Source of the DNA: Phlebiopsis flavidoalba
Lineage: Eukaryota > Basidiomycota > Agaricomycetes > Polyporales > Phanerochaetaceae
Direction: 5' to 3'
Assembly: GCA_035772785.1 (NCBI GenBank)
Contig: JAOCPU010000012.1
Coordinates: 607,340-671,339 of the forward strand
DNA length: 64,000 bases
The notes under the pieces were generated by a model. The model was not told the origin of the DNA. It did not search any database and saw nothing but the letters and a program-made list of their open reading frames with translations. Each line of letters starts with the position of its first letter. The stretch's first letter is position 1. Below, one piece after another: positions 1 to 11,900 of the stretch. A program made the translations under genes and the position numbers.

Positions 1-2357
1 CCATCGCCAGGAGAACAACAGCGTCACGAGCTGCGCGAGAAGATCAAGAGCTTCCTGGCCTCGCAGGGCATGATCAAGGGCCACTCGGGCTCTGGTCCCG
101 CTCCAACGAGGGCGAGCCCAGATTCTCACGCTCTCAGTCGACAACCTCCAGCCCCAGCCTCCCTCGTCGTCGCCCCCCCCACCCCCACGCTCTCCGTCTC
201 TGGTCCAACGATGCCCACCGCCCGCCTCAGGCCACGTCGTACGTCCGGGACGCGGGGTCCCTACCACCACCCTCCCCCGCCGCTGCCTACTACGGACCAG
301 CATCACCCGTATGCTCCGCCTCCGTCGCAGACTAGTATGTACCCTCCTGTGTTTTCGTACCCGCCACTCGTAGTAATTAATATGCAGCCTGGTCCCAATA
401 ATCTTCCAGAGTTGAACGCTCCTACCCCATCCCCATCCCCATGACGCGGCTTCCCTAGGCAGGGGTAGCCCCTCCTTCCACCAACGACATTCTTGTATAC
501 TCAGAACACTATTCTACCCCCCCCACTAATATAGTGAACCCCCTGTCTCCGTCTGCAGCTCCTTCCGCCGCGTCTTGTAAGACTCCGTACCGTTAAACTA
601 AGTGTATTATGAATGTATTATGCTCAATGCCCTGTTCGTTGGCAGGGCTACCGCCGAATGGAATGTCGTCTGCATCTTCAATTTCGTTCGCTCCTTCTCA
701 GCAACCACCCCCACCACAGCAAGCACACTAGTAGTCGCGCAATGCCCCCATGCAGGCCTGCCCTTCACAGCTCTTCTCTCTACCTCATCTACCATGAACC
801 GATTATACGACTCTAACGAGATGCACCACAGGAATCGCGAGTGCCCCTGGTTCAACGGGCACCGACGCCGTTGGACGATCTACGACCCCCGCAGATCTCC
901 TCTACCGGATCAAAAGGACCTCGTGGACGCGACTACATGCCCCATACGTTCTCCCTCGGGCCCATTCACTACCTCTCTCCTCCGCGAACCCCACTACTTG
1001 CCGTCACTACCACCTTTATCTACGCCCTCATACCGCCAGGAATGCTCATTCTGCGGCGCGACGCCGGCCTGCATGCGGCGCCGCATGACCAATCGCACCG
1101 AACGGGACTTCATGACGCCCGCAGAACACCTACCAGGCGCAACGCGCGGTGATCATGCCCGCTGCGGGGCGCAGCTGTACTCCGGACGCTGTTTTGACCA
1201 GCATGCGCGGAAGCAGTCGTACAACGAGTCCGTTCAACGAGGGTGACGCGCATTGGCGGGCTTCACTCGGTGTCACATACCTGTTCTCCGTGGGCGGGGC
1301 GCGGCGCGTGACATGTTCCTGGCGGTGGCGAGCAACTAGTGTACAAGGTGCGTTCACGAACGAGCGGTACCCCGGCCCCGAGGAGGTGCTCCGGACGTGC
1401 AGCGAGAGCACGCGCTTCATCGTGAAGACGACGATGTGGTTCGACGTGCTCGCGTCGGTGACGACGCAGCAGATCCCGCGCTTCCTCGTCGTGTACCGCC
1501 AGCTCTTCGACCGCTCGCGCCGCGCGTACATCGACGACGGCGGCGGCGCGCCCGGCGCTGCGCACCAGCACCACCCCGCGAGCCCGCCCGAGACGTCGAT
1601 GCTCCCCGTCATGGGCTGCGAGAACAACATCGTGCTCGCGATCGCGGAGATCTCGAACCTCGCCGCGTGGAAGGAGAGCCAGGCGCGCCGCAACTGCCTC
1701 TCCGTCCCCAAGCTCGTCGAGCGCGGGCTCGAGATCGAGACCAAGTTCCTCACGCCCGGCGGCGCGTCGAGCCCCTCCGCCATCCGCGCGGGCGGGCTCC
1801 CGCCGCACGCGGGGCCGTCCATGGGCGCGGCGTATGCGCTCGATGCCCAGCAGCAAGCGTACGGCGGGGTGTACGCGCAGAGCCCCGTGTACGGGCCGCC
1901 GCCGGGGATGATGCCGCTGGGGAACGGCGCGAGCGAGGTGGAGCTGCGGCGGCGGCTGACGAACGACATCTTCCGGGCGTCGGCGCGGGTGTACCTGCAC
2001 ACGGTGCTGTCGGGGGACTACCCGTCGTGCCCGGAGATCGTGCAGTCGGTGACGGAGGTGATCGAGTGCCTGAAGCGGGTCCCGCTCGACCGCGCGCTCG
2101 TCTCGCGCTCGGTGCTGCGCTCCGTCGTCTTTGGCATCTGCATCGCGGGCTGCCTCACGGACAGCCCCGAGCAGCGCCAGTTCCTCAAGCGCCTCCTCGA
2201 CACGCAGAGCCAGGAGAAGCTCGGCAACGTCGCGGAGGTCACGCACCTCATGGAGCAGGTCTGGATACGCAGGGACTCCAAGGGCTCCGTGGGGCAGGCC
2301 GTCAACTGGCGCGACGTCATGCGCGAGTCCCAGCGCGAGCTCCTCCTCCTCGTCTAG
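1..2357 (+). CDS. Zn2Cys6-family transcription factor, C-terminal part (5' end outside window)
   Basis: The window opens inside a coding exon whose first residues (ELREKIKSFLASQGMIKG) match the linker that follows the Zn2Cys6 cluster in basidiomycete regulators; the cluster itself lies upstream. A Pro/Ser-rich middle part (about 80-1340) is readable only by changing frame. From about 1346 to the stop at 2357 one uninterrupted frame encodes the Fungal_trans_2-type domain, with motifs such as RFIVKTTMWFDVLASVT, LPVMGCENNIVLAIAEISN and LSVPKLVERGLEIE, ending near NWRDVMRESQREL. Family knowledge: these are nuclear DNA-binding regulators whose C-terminal helical domain is regulatory; the target genes are unknown. 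A diverged, disrupted paralogue starts 4 kb downstream at 6362 on the same strand, suggesting tandem duplication. Codon third positions are very GC-rich. Family assignment is firm; the gene structure before 1340 is not. Confidence 0.8.
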
Positions 2358-5300
2358 GCGCATCACCCCCGCCCGCACGGCTGCATCGCTACGACGCGCA
2401 CCGGCGGGCGCACCCCCGAACGCACTCGCGCAAGTGCGTTGTCTCGCCGCCCGCCGCCCGGCACGCGCGCGCGCGGCGCCGTCTCTTCTCGAATTTCTGC
2501 AAGACTCGCTACAAGACCATATAACCACCCCGAACGAAAGGCCCGCACCCGTCCCGCTTATGCTCTCCCCTTGCTCTCCCTATGATCTTTTTGGGCTGCT
2601 GCACTCACGTTGTCTAGGACCCTCACTCACCCCCACCCGCTCACCCGCCTGCGTTTATTGTGCTCTCTTTCTTTCTTCATTCAAAATACCACCGCAACAA
2701 TCTGTGTACATATAACCCGCAACGCCTCCGTCTTGCTTTCCCCCTTCCGTTTCTGGTCTCTGGTTGTGTCCTTTGAACGCTTTGCAAAACCCCGTTTCTC
2801 ACACGCTGTGCTCTCTAGGTTCCCTGAATGTAATATCACTCCCGCTTGTGCAACGCCACGCCCGCCACAGCAGCGACAGCAGCAGCAGAGCGCGCTTCCC
2901 AGGTCTGTCACCCGCCAAACTCTGTGCCCCATACAGCCGCCATCTGATCCAACGCAATCTGCCCCTATATGTCTGCGCCATTATTGAGTGCAGGCTTCAC
3001 ACGCACGCAAGAGAAGAGAAGCACGCGCGAGCCGTGCGCGCCGTGTCCGACGAGGTTCAGCGCCGCACATGCCCGCCGCCGCCCCATACATCCGTGCGCA
3101 CGGGAGGGAAGGAGCCTATCGGCGCAGAATAGAAGACGCAGAAGAACGCGGAGGCCTCAAACCCTATCGTACACCCCCCTCCTTCTTTCTGCGCCCGCGG
3201 GCCCGGGTCGCGCTTGCCCCCTCCGGACAAGGGCGCAGCCCACGCCGTCGTCGTCGTCGCGGGCGGGGGTGCGCATGCGGCGGGGACGCTGCGCCGTGGC
3301 TCTCTGTGTGCGCGCGCACGCTGGGGGCCACGGCGCAGCGCCTCCGAGTCGGTGTGCGGCGCGTGGGGGTGGGGGCGTCGTTTCGCGATGCGAGGTGTGC
3401 GGATCTCTGGTCGGGCGTGGGTCGCAACAAGGGGGATCTGTAGGAAGGTGCGCGTGTCGCTGGTGGCATCTTCCGCCGCTGTGTCTGGCTGATGCCGTAT
3501 CACGTTGCAGCGCTAGATCGCCATTGCGGTAATATGGGCAGGGGGCGCGCGCGGACATGGGTCCCTCTCAATGCGGCAGCAGCGACGTGGGCTGCGACAC
3601 GTATCGTCACAGGTGCGAAGGATGCAGCCCCGGGCGTGCGGCGTCAGTTGTGCTCGCGGTCCTGCCTTGTCTGTTTCGAGATATCGAATATTGGATTCCT
3701 GGCGGATGCAGTGATGGTGGTCCCTGTGGGGGCAGGCGCGAGCTTATTTCCGAACGTACGTTGGATGGGCGCCTGCAGAGGCGTGTTCTTGGCGCCGGCC
3801 ACTACGACGAACCGCCATGGGTCCTCTCTCAGGCTCACCCATCGGACAGGCACTTTGCTCGCCGAGGCCCGGCGATACAGCTATTTGGTCAGAGAAAGCA
3901 GGTGCGAAGATCTCCCCGTCGCGCCAGATGTCCCCTGACGCATGTGTGAGTACAGCGCATATGTGCTCCGTAATGCCGTAGATTCAGAATGAGCCTGGCG
4001 GTGGTACGTATGTGACCGCTGAAGGCGAGTCGCGGACGGTGACTAACTCTGCTACTGCATGCACTCCTCGTGTGTCGCAGCTGGAACCAAACCGCCGCAT
4101 GTCGCCACCGACAAGACGACACATCGCCACCAATGCGCGGTATTTCTGATCTCAATGCCTCGGCGCACCTAAACTCGCTAGGCCGCAATGGCTGATCAAC
4201 AAGCGCCAGCCGCCCGGGGGGCCCACGCACACAGCCGCGGGCGAGCGGGCGACCCTCGCTTGTCGCCCGTTCCTCCCCACAGACGCCACGATTCCCCCGA
4301 CGGCCCCCCGCAGCGCACGCCCGCCGCCGCCGACCGTCTTCCAGGCGCGTGCTGACCTCGTGCGATTATTGCCCCCAGCAGCGTCGACGAGGTTGGAGAT
4401 AGCGTCGCCCGTTCTGGGGGCGCACGTGGCGCGATTCCGCACGCCCCCTCGCCCGGCCCCAGCCACCTCGCGTCCTTCAGCCCTCGTCGCACCAGCAACG
4501 GCTTTTTCCCGCAACGCCGGGCGGAAGGGAACGCGGGGCGCCACCGGGGCGCTGCCCAGGATCGCTCTGCTCGTCTGCGCCGACTGAGTACGCTCTCAAC
4601 TCGCAGGTTCTTGATCTTCAAGCACAAAAAATATATCGTATGGAGCAAGACGGAAAACAGGCGTGCAAGTACTTGCGTTAATAGACGGACACACCAGCCT
4701 CGGCCTCGGCGAGGCCACAAACACCCAGCGTCCGCCCCGAGGCCCGGGCGCGCCTCTCGCGATCGGACACGCTTCCCCGCAACATCTCGATTTTCCCCCC
4801 CCCCCCCCCCCCCCCCCCCCCCCACGCGTCGCCCAGATCCCCACCGCAGCAGCACCCCCGCACTTGGCCGCCAGCCCGCCATTTGTCCTCGCCCCAGTCA
4901 GCATGTCTCGAATCGCGGTGATGATGATGCCGATGCCGCCTATTGTGGAGAGTACAAGGGCAACGTCGTAGGTCTTACCATGGTGGCTTGCTCAGCCTGT
5001 GTTCTGTGTTCTGGGCGGTGACGCAGAGTAGGGAGCATAGCGGATTATCCTGCTGCTGTGCCGGGAAGCTGACGGCGGGTCGAATGGCGGAATGGCTGGC
5101 TGAAGACGCGCGCGCGGGGAGGCGGAGGCGAGCGGGCGAGCCGCAGTCCTGGTCCGCTGCGGATCAGCAGGGGCGTGCCGCGGCCTGCCGCGTGGTCAGG
5201 TAAACCGTAATATTCGGGCCCCATCCTATCGCTCGCGCGGAGATTTGTGTGTTTTTGTTCAGTATTTTCTTTATTGTCCTGCGTGCGCCACGTGCGGCCG

Positions 5301-6361
5301 AGGGAAATCGGAGCCTGATAATGAACTTGGGGCGTGTGGGGACGGGCGCGGCGGAGATCGAGCGCATGCAGCTCGCGTGCGCTGCTGCTACGACGAGCAC
5401 GGCGGATTGGGTACGCTGCGCGAGCCTCGAGGCACCCCACTTCTGTGTCCGCTTTGAGAAGCCTGAAGGGGCGCGCGCTACGCGCATGCGTACGTCAGCG
5501 AGACAGAACATAGGCGTAATTTATCACGCGGGGGAAAGATTGGCTGGCAAGATCTCCAAGGCAGCTGTGGGCAGGCGTACTAGGTTTGTGTTCGGTGTCG
5601 CTGGCAGGCGTGAACGACGGGTCGCACGGGCGGCGTAGATCATGGCAGGACTAGTACAAGATGAGTATCAAGGAGGAGGGAATCCGCCTTGGACGGAGAG
5701 GGCTGCACCGGGTTCTTCGCACGCGGGGGGCTTAGTGCGAGCAGCAGGCAGGCTTATGACGAGGGATGATGCACACGCAGACGGACGTGTGCGACGTGCC
5801 GTCGAGGCAGCACGTCGCAGCGTCGCTTGCAGCGTACGACCGACGAGCCAGGAGCACGAGGCGCCCGCGGCGTCTGGCTGGCCGGTGGGGGGCTGATGGC
5901 GAGCGCGAAAAGCGGCGTCGGGGCTGGCGCGAGCTGGGTGCGCGACCGGGCCTTTTGGCCTAATCGGGCGGGTTCACGAGCCGCCGCGGCGGGGCTCTCA
6001 GCGAGGAGGGCGTGCAGGCGCACAGGGCCGCACCGGATTTCTGTGCTCGAGGGCGAGGGCGAATTATCTGGGCCCAAACGATTGATCTGTGATCGAGCCC
6101 TGGCAGCTGGTTTTCCCGCAAGTGCGCCCGGATGGAGGAAAACCCTTGGTGACGATCTTGCCATCACACGGCTCAGAGCCGCAAGTGCTACTTCTAACCC
6201 TCGGTATTCACGCTCCTGCTCGAATACCTAAAAGTCCTGTTCCAATTCAGGCCAGAGTCCCCTGCCCCGTCCTCTCCACCCTCCGGGCTGCACAGCTCAG
6301 CTCGCTGCTCGTATACAGCCTCCTCATCCACGCCGCGCACGAGCTCTTGTACTTAGACAAC
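2358..6361. other. GC-rich intergenic stretch, no supported gene
   Basis: Four kilobases of very GC-rich DNA. Many overlapping open frames exist in all six frames, as expected from GC content alone, and none shows domain-like sequence. The start probably holds the 3' UTR of the upstream regulator. The only distinct structure is the 29-base C run listed separately. Confidence 0.6.
4795..4823. repeat. 29-base poly-C homopolymer
   Basis: An uninterrupted run of 29 C residues preceded by TTTT. It could form a G-quadruplex or triplex on the other strand. Runs of this length are also unreliable in assemblies, so the true length may differ. Confidence 0.9.
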
Positions 6362-8983
6362 ATGGCCCAGCTCACCAACCCGTCTTCGCCATCGAGCAGC
6401 AGCAGCCCACCCCTCTTCTCCCGAGCCCGAACATCTCGCAGACATGCGACCCACCCACCACATCCACCGCCCCAGGACCGCCGCCGCTCCCGCACTTCCA
6501 ACCGCCGCCAGCAGCTTCCACGAGCCGCATGGGGCCCAGCCACAGCAGCCAGACGGCAGTGGGATGGAGAGACAAGGGGGGGGGGGGGGGCGCAACGGGG
6601 GCACTCGCGCCGCCCCAGCCCTCGCCCACACGAGCTCGCGCGCATCCGCTCCACGGCCGCGGCGGCTGCTGGTATGTGGCGCCTCTCCTTTCCAGTGTTG
6701 TTTAGCCCTACTGATCTGCGCCCCTTAGGACATGCCCCGCGTCCGACGCAAGGTACGCCTGCCTCCTCCTCCTAGCAGTACGTGCCCCTGACGCCTCCTG
6801 AGCCAGAAATGCGACGAAGAGCGCGTCGACGGCGGCTCGTGCAAGACGTGCCGCCGCCTCGGAATCGAGTGCCTCGGGCTTTTTTGTGGGCCCCGCGCCG
6901 GCCAGGACTGGTATGCGCGACAAGGAAAAGGTCGCAGAGTACAAGGCGTCGCATCAAGGAGCAGCTCACGCGCGCGGGGCTCATCCGCAGGGCAGCCGCG
7001 CTCCGTCTACGCCTCGCTCTCCAGCGGGAGCAGCAGCAGCCGCCTCTACGGCCCCGTCGCGGGCCCGAGCACGCTGCGCCGCGGCGCCGAGCGAGCACTA
7101 CGCGCCGTACGGCGCCGTGCAGGGCTACGACGCGGCGCGGTTCGCGCAGATGCCGCGGCGGGCGGGGGCCTCTCCGCGCTCTCCGGACCGTACGGTCAGG
7201 TGCGTGCACGCCGCGTTCCGCCTGGAGGGGTTACTCGCATCGGCTGATGGTGATCTTGTGTACAGATGCGCTCGGCGCCGCGAAGCGCGAGCCCCGAGCT
7301 GGGGCTGCCGTCGCCGTTTGTGCTCGCGGGCGGCGCGTACGCGCCGGGCCTGCCGTACGGCCGGCCGCGGACATGGGCGGCCTCGCGGGCCCGTCGTCGT
7401 ACGGCGGCGCGGGGGCGGGGGCGCCGCCGTACCTGCACACGCCGGAGCTCGCGCCGAGCATCACGCCCAGGCCTGCGGGACTCGCCGTTCACACGAGGGC
7501 CCGGAGCCGTACATCCAGTACTACTTTGACCACGTCCGCCAGATCCAGTTTCCGCTCGCAGGGCGCGAGCTCACGCAGACGCTGTACTTTGTGCGTAGGC
7601 TTCCGGTCGATCGCACGCATGATGTCACTGAGATGGTGTCTATTGGCAACAAACTCTAGATTCTGCAGACCGAGTCCCGCGCGGCCCGCTCGACTACGCG
7701 CTGTGCGCCCTCGCGAGCCTGCACTCTGCGCGGGCTGCCGCCGCCGCGCAGGGCTTCGAGGCGCGCGCCCGCCGACCGGCCGCGGACCGCGCGGTCGACC
7801 CGCCGGTTCTACAAGAAGGCGTATGTGATGCTCATGACGGCCAAGGCGACGGGCACGCCGTACACGGAGCGCGACGCCGTCGCGGGCGCGTCATTCCTCA
7901 TCAGCTACCACAACCTCGCGGGCGGCTGGGACGGGCTGGACCGCGCTCTGGGAGGTCGCGCACGACTGGCTCGCGCAGACGGGCATCCAGGAGGAGCAGA
8001 ACCCGAAGCTTGCGCTCGTCAACATGTCCCCCGTGCAGAAGCTCGCCGCCAAAGCGACCATGGTACGCACCTCGCACTCCTCTCCACCACAGGACCTTTA
8101 CTCACGCAGCAGCAGTGGATCGACGTCCTCTCCAGCATCGTCTTCGCGACCCCGCCGCGCTTCCTCGCGCTCTACCGCCGCGATCTTCGGCGCAAGCAGC
8201 GGCGGCGGGTACTGGGCCGCCCGCAAACAACGAGCAGCTCGACCTGCGCATGGACCGGCTGACGGGGTGCCGGACGAGGCGCTGCTCGCGCTCGCCGAGG
8301 CCGCCGCGCTCGCGCACTGGCGCGCCGGGCGAGGCCGTGCCAAGGGCGCGCTCAGCGTCCGCGAGCTCGTGGCGCCGCGCGGACGCCATCGAGGGCACGC
8401 TCCGCGCGCAGCCGGTGCGCGCGTACGCGGAGAGCCCCGTCGCGGAGGCGGCGCCCGGTGTGCCGTCGGGTCCGGGATGCCGGCGCCGAGGCGGAGCCTG
8501 CGCCCGAGGGCGTGCGCCGCGCGGTGGCGTGGGGCATCTGGCGCGAGACGGCGGGCGCTGTTCCTGCACTCTGTCCTGCACGGGCCCAACCCAGGTTTGT
8601 CTTCCGCCTTCGTCCGCAAAGCGGGTGTGTGCTGCGCAGACGCATGGGGTGCCAGAGATCGCAAAGAGCAGCAACGCGCTGATATCGAGACGACCTGCAC
8701 AACCTACCCCCCACTGTCGGACGCGCACACTACGCGCTCGTGCTGCCGTACATCCTCACGGGCGTGCTCGCGGCGGACCCGCTCGTGTGCGAGCTCGTGA
8801 AGCGCGCCTCGCGTGGCACCAGGACGCGTTCTTCAACGGGAGCATGAGCCAGGGGCGCACGTTCGTCGAGTACGTGCACCAGTGCGCGCGCACGCGCCGC
8901 CGCCGCCTCGCAGCAACCGCACCTCCGCGCTCGACTGGCGCGAGTGCATCCGCGAGCGCTGGTCGGCGGTTATCATCGCGTAG
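6362..8983 (+). CDS. Zn2Cys6 transcription factor with Fungal_trans_2 domain, frame-disrupted paralogue
   Basis: Second member of the regulator family seen at 1-2357. The start chosen is ATG 6362 (MAQLTNP), before a Pro/Ser/Gln-rich N-terminus. The Zn2Cys6 cluster is split over short introns: a first Cys pair near 6665 and 6725, the basic VRRK stretch, then KCDEERVDGGSCKTCRR and IECLG at about 6809-6880. Next come MRDKEKVAEYKAS and IKEQLTRAGLIR. Later blocks are typical of the family: YIQYYFDHVRQIQFPLAGR (~7512-7568), FYKKAYVMLMTAKATG (~7809), AHDWLAQTGIQEEQNPKL (~7960), QWIDVLSSIVFATPPRFLAL (~8117), YALVLPYILTGVLAADPL (~8733) and a terminal TSALDWRECIRERW before TAG 8981-8983. Consecutive blocks lie in different frames, so there are several indels besides introns. 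Either a decayed duplicate or a real gene with assembly errors. Confidence 0.72.
6576..6590. repeat. 15-base poly-G run
   Basis: A run of 15 G residues inside the N-terminal coding part of the second regulator. A similar 13-G run lies at 10936-10948. Length errors here would shift the reading frame. Confidence 0.85.
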
Positions 8984-11900
8984 CGGCAACCGTCTCCACG
9001 CCATCTTTTTTCTCTTCGGTTTTTGCGCCGCCTCGCTCTTCTCTCTGGGGATCATGACACCACCAACCGGCCACGCACCTTTCGCCCTTCTCACCTCCAC
9101 GTTATTTTCTCCCTCCGTTTCTGTATAGATAGACCTCGGCGCCTCCCGCCTCCCGCCCGCCGCCGCCGCCACACGACGCCCTTAATTTTTGTACGACTGC
9201 CCGCTGTATTTGTTAACCGCTTGCCTTATACCCGCTTCGCACTATCCTAATAATTGGTTGTGTCGATTAGTCCTTTCATATTGTATCTCTTGCGCCCAAA
9301 AAAGAATGAATATATCTTACCCTCCCGTCATTTTCTCCCACAACCCTGAGGCGATGTCCTTGGCAGATGGCTAGCGTCGTCGTCTGGCCTGCCGGTGAGC
9401 ACGGACGGACCCTGCAGCGAGTCGCGACAGCCCGCCCGACGAGCACGGGGAGCGGAGACACACCCCAGATCGCCCACCGATCGGGTGATGCGCGGGCAAG
9501 GGCGGGCAGAACGTTCTATATCGAAGGGCGGGGCCCGACGTCGGAAGCAGATGCGGGTGCAATTTGGGGCGGACGGGCGGGGCGCGGGCGATTTTGATGC
9601 GCACGAGTTTTTGCGGAAGACGGCGGGCGGTGATTAATGAGGGCGGGCATGGGCAGTTATTGAAGAAGGCTGTTGTGGGTGGTGGGTGGGTGGTAGGCAG
9701 AAGAGGAAGAGGAGGTGGGTTGTTATAGGTGCCCGCCGCGCGCACTTTGTGTCGCCGATGGCTATGGCTATGGTGGATGAACGTTGGGCAGCAGCAGCGA
9801 GCCGTCCGTCACCCGGCGCGGCGCGAGGAATAACCGGCGTACAAAAATCACGTTGCTGCGGCGGGTGCCCGCCGCCACACCCGTCGAGCAGCCCGCACGC
9901 ACCAGGGACCTTCCGCGAAATGGCACCTGCGAGGCCGGAAAACATGGCTGAAAAAGCGTTGGGAGGGAGGGAGGAGGAGGAGGTGCGACAGGCCGATACG
10001 TAGGGCTAAATACCGATGGCTCGGGAAACTGCTCGGGCCAATCGCAGCACGCCATCAGCTGCGTGCCGGACCTGGTGCCCGGGCGCCCCCCGCATTGCCA
10101 GGCGCGCCCGTTGTCCATTTACAGCTGCCCGTACTGCGTCGTTTCAGCCACATCGCGCTGTCCAGCGCAGCCTTGCAACAGCTCGCCAACGCAAAGTACG
10201 ACTTTCCGTCTGTTCGTGGCGATAAGTTCTTGTGTGTTTTCGTGCTCTGCGGCAGCGTTCGCCATCTCGGGCGGTCCTCGATGGCACTGTCGCGTTTTTT
10301 CGGGCGGCGCGCGCATCATCCATGCAATCCCATCCTGACATTGGACGCTGCCCATCACCACCCTGATGATCCAGAACCTCCAGCGCACTCCGCCCGTGTT
10401 CTGCGCGCCGACCGACGCGCCGACAAGCCTCACTACCACGCGACTCGCGCCCTAGCAGAATGTCTCATTCGGACTTGTCTCGCCCGCAGTCTCGCGGTTT
10501 TGCATTCAGTCGCGCCCGCACGACGGGGCTGCTCGCGGGCTGGCTGGGCCGCACGCGTCGCGACGGGCGGTGGCGGGCGTCGCGTTCGAGGACGGAAACT
10601 TGTGATCGCCAACCAAACGCCGCGCGCCGGGATCAGCAAAATCTGTCTAACGCGACGGTTCCTGCTCGTGGGCTGTCCCGCCCGCGCGTCCCGCGGACCC
10701 CACGGCGACGAACGGAACGGGTGCGTTGCCTGCTGCGCTACTTCCCGCCTTCCCATCCTCCAGTTCTCGCACCTGCGGTGGTGGGCTGCGCTGCACACGA
10801 CGCTCGGCATGATGCGCTTTCCGTCGTGGGTGCCCTGGGCTCATTTGCGGCGAGCCCGTCGCGCGGAGGTGTGTATTCGCCGGGAGACTCTGCCTTTTCT
10901 CACCACGCTGATCGCGGGCGCGCATCAACACACATGGGGGGGGGGGGGCAGGTTTTCTCTCTGGCAGAAGCCTGGGGCGAACACAGCGCCGAGGCTACGC
11001 GAGTTGCGATCAGCGAACGGAGAAGAGGTCCACAGGACTGACTGCCGCCACATACATCCCAGCGCCGCGCCGGCGCGTGCTAATGAATGCGACCACGCGC
11101 TGGTCCCGGAGTCCCCTTTCCTTCTGCAGCCGCCGCCTGTTCAGTTACTCCCTCCTGGCTTCCTCGACGTGCCCATCTGATCCCAGTCACGCCCCAGCCC
11201 TAGCAGCCCCGACATACGCCCGCCGCGAGCTCGCGCCGAGCTCTGTGCCTCATCTTCAGCTGCTGCGTCTCCCACAGTGTCCCACCCCTTCTGGCGCGCC
11301 ACCGGCGGATTTCCTACTAGGGGCCCCAGCCGAAGGGGTAGACACCAACCAGCCTTCAAAGCTTCGCTGCGTAGTGTCTCCTCGCGGACGGCCCTTGGCC
11401 ATCTGCGCCCGATCTCCCCGAGGGCTCAACGAGACGCGGGGAAGCGTCGACGATCGCCACATCCGCTCACACGCCCGCGGGCGCGTCCCACTGCAGGCCA
11501 GTGCCTCCGCGCACCCCACAACTGCTTCTTCACCCCCGCCAAGCCTCGACCGGAGTAAAGGGCGCTCGCCTCGTCCGGGGGGAGCGCACGATGCATGGAA
11601 CGATTGTGCACGCCCGGACGATGGGCTCGAGGAACCGAGCGGGATCGGGAGCGCGGTCAGGAGCGTTCGCGAGTGCAGGCGGGATCGGGCCGGGGCGTCG
11701 AGTGCCCGTCGGGCTGCGTGGGACGTGCGCACTCGTCATGCGTGGTTCTAGAGCCTAGAGGTGCATTTATCAGCCGCCCCCGGGAGCGTCGTCGTCGCTT
11801 TGGCAAGTCCGTCTGTTGAGACGGAGAGAGGTGTATAATTGACTCCTATTGAGATAGGTGGCGAGCCGGCTGAATTGGCCCGAGCTTCATTTCAAAAGCT

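Noticed and set aside
1263..2528. A 421-codon minus-strand open frame opposite the regulator domain
   Set aside because: It is the antisense shadow of a GC-rich real exon: composition is almost entirely Arg/Ala/Asp/Glu/Val/Leu and it has no domain, whereas the plus strand encodes clear family motifs.
10095..11180. A 361-codon plus-strand open frame in the GC-rich block
   Set aside because: Arg/Ala/His-rich low-information sequence, with overlapping open frames in several other frames. Explained by few stop codons in GC-rich DNA.
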